From a bacterium (GTDB taxonomy: Bacteria > Desulfobacterota > Anaeroferrophillalia > Anaeroferrophillales > Anaeroferrophillaceae): a DNA stretch of 25,278 nt. Positions 23,165-25,278 of the stretch are shown here, piece by piece. The DNA lies in NCBI GenBank assembly GCA_029940125.1, contig JAOZRP010000005.1, positions 1 to 25,278 on the forward strand, written 5' to 3'. The notes below the pieces were generated by a model. The model saw only the letters and a program-made list of their open reading frames with translations, was not told where the DNA came from and did no database searches. The translations under genes were made by a program, and so were the position numbers. Position 1 is the stretch's first letter. Every line of letters begins with the position of its first letter.

Positions 23165-24330
23165 GCATTATTGAATCCTTCAAGGCCTCCCAGTTTGAAG
23201 AATCCGTTATTCGCGGCATGACCAGGCTGTGCCGGCAGTACAACGGCGTCAACCTCAGCCAGGGCTTCCCGGACTTCCCCGCTCCGGCACTAATCAAGGA
23301 AGCAGCCAAGAAGGCCATCGATGCGGACATCAACCAGTACGCCATTACCTGGGGGACGGAAAACCTGCGCCGGGCCATCAGCCGCAAGCTGAAGCATTTC
23401 TACCACTGGGACGTGGATCCGGAAAACGAGATCACCGTTACCTGCGGTTCCACCGAGGGCATGATTGCCAGCCTCCTGGCCACCTTGAATCCCAATGACG
23501 AGGTTGTTATTTTCGCCCCGTTTTACGAAAATTACGGCCCCGACGCCATCCTGGCCGACGCCGTGCCCCGCTACGTCACCCTCCATGCTCCCGACTGGCA
23601 CCTGGACGAGGCCGAACTGACGGCGGCGTTCAACAACCGGACCAAAGCGATCATCATCAATACGCCCCACAATCCCACCGGCAAGGTATTTTCCCGGGAA
23701 GAGCTTGAACTGATTGCCCGGCTCTGCCAGCAATGGAACGTGCTGGCCATCACCGACGAAATTTACGAACACATCCTCTACGACGGCAGCGTTCACCATC
23801 CCCTGGCCCTGATCGACGGCATGGAAGAAAGAACCATCACCATCAACGGCATCTCAAAAACCTTCAGCGTCACCGGCTGGCGCATTGGCTACTGCATCGC
23901 CGCCGCCGGCATCACCAGCGGCATCCGCAAGGTCCACGACTTTCTCACCGTGGGCGCCCCGGCGCCGCTGCAGGAAGGTGCGGCAGCGATGATGGCCTGC
24001 GGCGACGACTATTACCGGGAACTGGCGGCAGCATACAAGGAAAAACGGGATTTTTTACTATCGGTGCTGGAACGGTGCGGCTTCCATTGCAGCCGGCCCG
24101 ACGGAGCCTACTACATCATGGCAGATTTCAGCCAACTGAGTTCTGACGACGACGTCACCTTCGCCCATCAACTGGTCAAGGAGGTGGGGGTGGCCACGGT
24201 TCCCGGCAGCAGCTTCTACCCCCGGCATTCGCCGCCGGAGCCGCTGGTCCGCTTCTGTTTCTGCAAAACCGAAGAAACCCTGAAACGGGCGGCGGAACTG
24301 TTGCTGAAAAAAACGGCGGTAGAATATTGA
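23161..24330 (+). CDS. Class I/II pyridoxal-phosphate aminotransferase
   Basis: 389 residues, start overlapping dat (ATGA) with AAGGAGG at 23143-23149. Fold type I features: NLSQGFPDFP (31-40), TPHNPTG (168-174, Asn171), TDEIYEH (198-204, Asp199 and Tyr202), the PLP lysine K233 in SKTFSVTGWRIGY, and a C-terminal VRFCFCKTEE with the substrate-carboxylate Arg. The sequence is closest in feel to aspartate/aromatic/methionine-type enzymes of the kynurenine-glutamine transaminase group; the exact amino acid cannot be read. Translational coupling with dat suggests they share 2-oxo acid pools, for example L- to D-amino acid conversion through a common keto acid (inference). Confidence 0.88.
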   Translation: MSIIESFKASQFEESVIRGMTRLCRQYNGVNLSQGFPDFPAPALIKEAAKKAIDADINQYAITWGTENLRRAISRKLKHFYHWDVDPENEITVTCGSTEGMIASLLATLNPNDEVVIFAPFYENYGPDAILADAVPRYVTLHAPDWHLDEAELTAAFNNRTKAIIINTPHNPTGKVFSREELELIARLCQQWNVLAITDEIYEHILYDGSVHHPLALIDGMEERTITINGISKTFSVTGWRIGYCIAAAGITSGIRKVHDFLTVGAPAPLQEGAAAMMACGDDYYRELAAAYKEKRDFLLSVLERCGFHCSRPDGAYYIMADFSQLSSDDDVTFAHQLVKEVGVATVPGSSFYPRHSPPEPLVRFCFCKTEETLKRAAELLLKKTAVEY

Positions 24331-24350
24331 GGCAGGAAAAGAGAAGATAG

Positions 24351-24373
24351 ACAGGGTTTGAGACCTCCCCTGT
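24351..24373. terminator. Weak hairpin between convergent genes
   Basis: ACAGGG (24351-24356) pairs with CCCTGT (24368-24373) around an 11-base loop, followed by TTTA. It sits directly between the stop codons of the aminotransferase and the MBL-fold gene. The stem is short, so termination is uncertain. Confidence 0.35.
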
Positions 24374-25267
24374 TTACGGTCGATTCTTAAGATAGCCCAG
24401 CATGCCGTTCATGGTGTTTTTCAAAAAATAGCGCTCCCGGGCAAAGACATCCGGCGGCAGCTGCTTAATCCGCCGATAGACGGGATCGTGGTCAACCAGC
24501 CAGTCAAACAGGCGGTCTTCCATCCCTTCATCCACTCCCCGGGCGGCGGCTTCCTCCACCCCCCGCACCCAAAGCTGCAGCTGCCGGCGGCCGATATCCA
24601 GGTACTCCATGGCCGGCTCTACCAGGCCGTAGTGGGCAAAAACCAGGTAGCGGGGTTCCAGCGCCATCACCCGCTCGATGGATTCCAGCGCCACCTCCAG
24701 CAGAAAGCGCGGCGGCGTCGCCGGCCGCATATAGATGCCTCCCTCCACTTCACTGCGCACCCCCGCCACTTCCCCGCCGAAAAGCAGGTCTTCATAGCAA
24801 AAGCACAGGTGATGCTGGGCATGGCCGGGCGTCAGAACCGCCTGCAGGGGCAGGCTGCCGACCTTTTCGGAAAAACTGATGCTGGCGGCCGGAACCGGCA
24901 GGATCTCCCCGTAGGCTTCCGCCATCTTCCCCAGGACTTTCAACGATCCCTGCCAGAGCTTGTCCGGGTTGACCAGGTGTTTGATCCCATCCGGGTGGCA
25001 GATCACCTGCGCCATGGGAAAATATTCCAGCAGCTTCCCGGTGCCGCCGGCATGGTCAATGTGGATGTGGGTCAAGAGGATATAGTCCAGACGGTCGACT
25101 CCCAGCCGCTCCAATTCTTTCAGCAACACCGGAATGGATGAAAGGGGGCCGGGATCCACCAGGAAGGCAAAATCATCGCCAAGGTAAACCCAGGCGCTGA
25201 TAAACTTGGTAAAACCCTCCAACTGGGGCTGATCCAGATCAATGCAGTAAAGTTTGGTCATATCCAT
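24374..25267 (-). CDS. MBL-fold metallo-hydrolase
   Basis: 297 residues. The metallo-beta-lactamase motif THIHIDHAGG (66-75) gives His67, His69, Asp71 and His72; further likely ligands are His91 in ICHPDG, a His in TPGHAQHH and the His in VFAHYG near the C-terminal third. The usual GD of motif 4 reads FGGEVAG. The C-terminal ~80 residues are helical, as in glyoxalase-II-like and lactonase-like hydrolases. The protein has no signal peptide. Substrate cannot be assigned. The ATG at 25267 lies 11 bases from the window edge, so its ribosome site and promoter are mostly out of view; a second ATG two codons in is possible. Convergent with the aminotransferase operon. Confidence 0.85.
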   Translation of the reverse strand: MDMTKLYCIDLDQPQLEGFTKFISAWVYLGDDFAFLVDPGPLSSIPVLLKELERLGVDRLDYILLTHIHIDHAGGTGKLLEYFPMAQVICHPDGIKHLVNPDKLWQGSLKVLGKMAEAYGEILPVPAASISFSEKVGSLPLQAVLTPGHAQHHLCFCYEDLLFGGEVAGVRSEVEGGIYMRPATPPRFLLEVALESIERVMALEPRYLVFAHYGLVEPAMEYLDIGRRQLQLWVRGVEEAAARGVDEGMEDRLFDWLVDHDPVYRRIKQLPPDVFARERYFLKNTMNGMLGYLKNRP

Positions 25268-25278
25268 GGTGCTTTTCT

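Noticed and set aside
1..25278. CRISPR arrays, tRNA or rRNA genes, insertion sequences
   Set aside because: No regularly spaced repeats, cloverleaf-type sequences, rRNA segments or transposase frames were seen on either strand.

Overview
This window reads as an ordinary bacterial chromosome of moderate to high GC. Gene density is high, intergenic gaps are short, and several gene pairs overlap by ATGA or sit a few bases apart. The mix includes an AtuA/Liu-type acyl-CoA cluster in several subunits, a flavodoxin plus 2[4Fe-4S] EFR1-type protein, a split YeeE/YedE sulfur-compound transporter and a dCache sensor. That mix suggests an anaerobic or facultative Desulfobacterota ('deltaproteobacterial') lineage. 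This is inference from gene content; no rRNA or other phylogenetic marker is present. I see no tRNA, CRISPR array, transposase or prophage gene.

Layout. (1) 58-4684: a short remnant resembling the N-terminus of a Fic-family protein, then sbcD-sbcC, the Mre11/Rad50-type nuclease pair. (2) 4855-15940: a catabolic cluster on the + strand headed by a LiuR-like MerR regulator, with a perfect 7-bp inverted repeat just upstream of its start. It continues with two acyl-CoA dehydrogenases (the second lacking catalytic acids), a carboxyltransferase beta subunit, a separate biotin carboxylase, a separate biotin carrier, a crotonase, a 597-residue AtuA/DUF1446 protein and an acyl-CoA synthetase. The layout matches leucine/isovalerate (Liu) or acyclic terpene (Atu) degradation: acid activation, dehydrogenation, biotin-dependent gamma-carboxylation, hydration. 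No HMG-CoA-lyase-type gene is present, and several active-site positions deviate from the textbook enzymes, so the real substrate is open. A ~150-bp palindromic repeat interrupts the operon between the carrier and the crotonase. (3) 15941-17410: a long hairpin between convergent genes, an EFR1-type flavodoxin/ferredoxin on the - strand, and a poorly coding stretch with one doubtful small ORF.

(4) 17411-20863: a membrane dCache sensor fused to a Schlafen-type AlbA_2 domain, a DUF815 AAA+ ATPase directly behind it, then a two-gene YeeE/YedE transporter. (5) 20893-22159: a MutY-like adenine glycosylase that lacks the iron-sulfur cysteines, a good bidirectional terminator, and a cold-shock protein with a TTG start, a strong Shine-Dalgarno and a promoter that leaves a ~100-nt leader. 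(6) 22217-25267: a D-amino-acid aminotransferase overlapping a class I aminotransferase, convergent with an MBL-fold hydrolase that nearly fills the right edge.

The most unusual material is the hybrid Liu/Atu cluster and the Cache-AlbA_2 / DUF815 pair.
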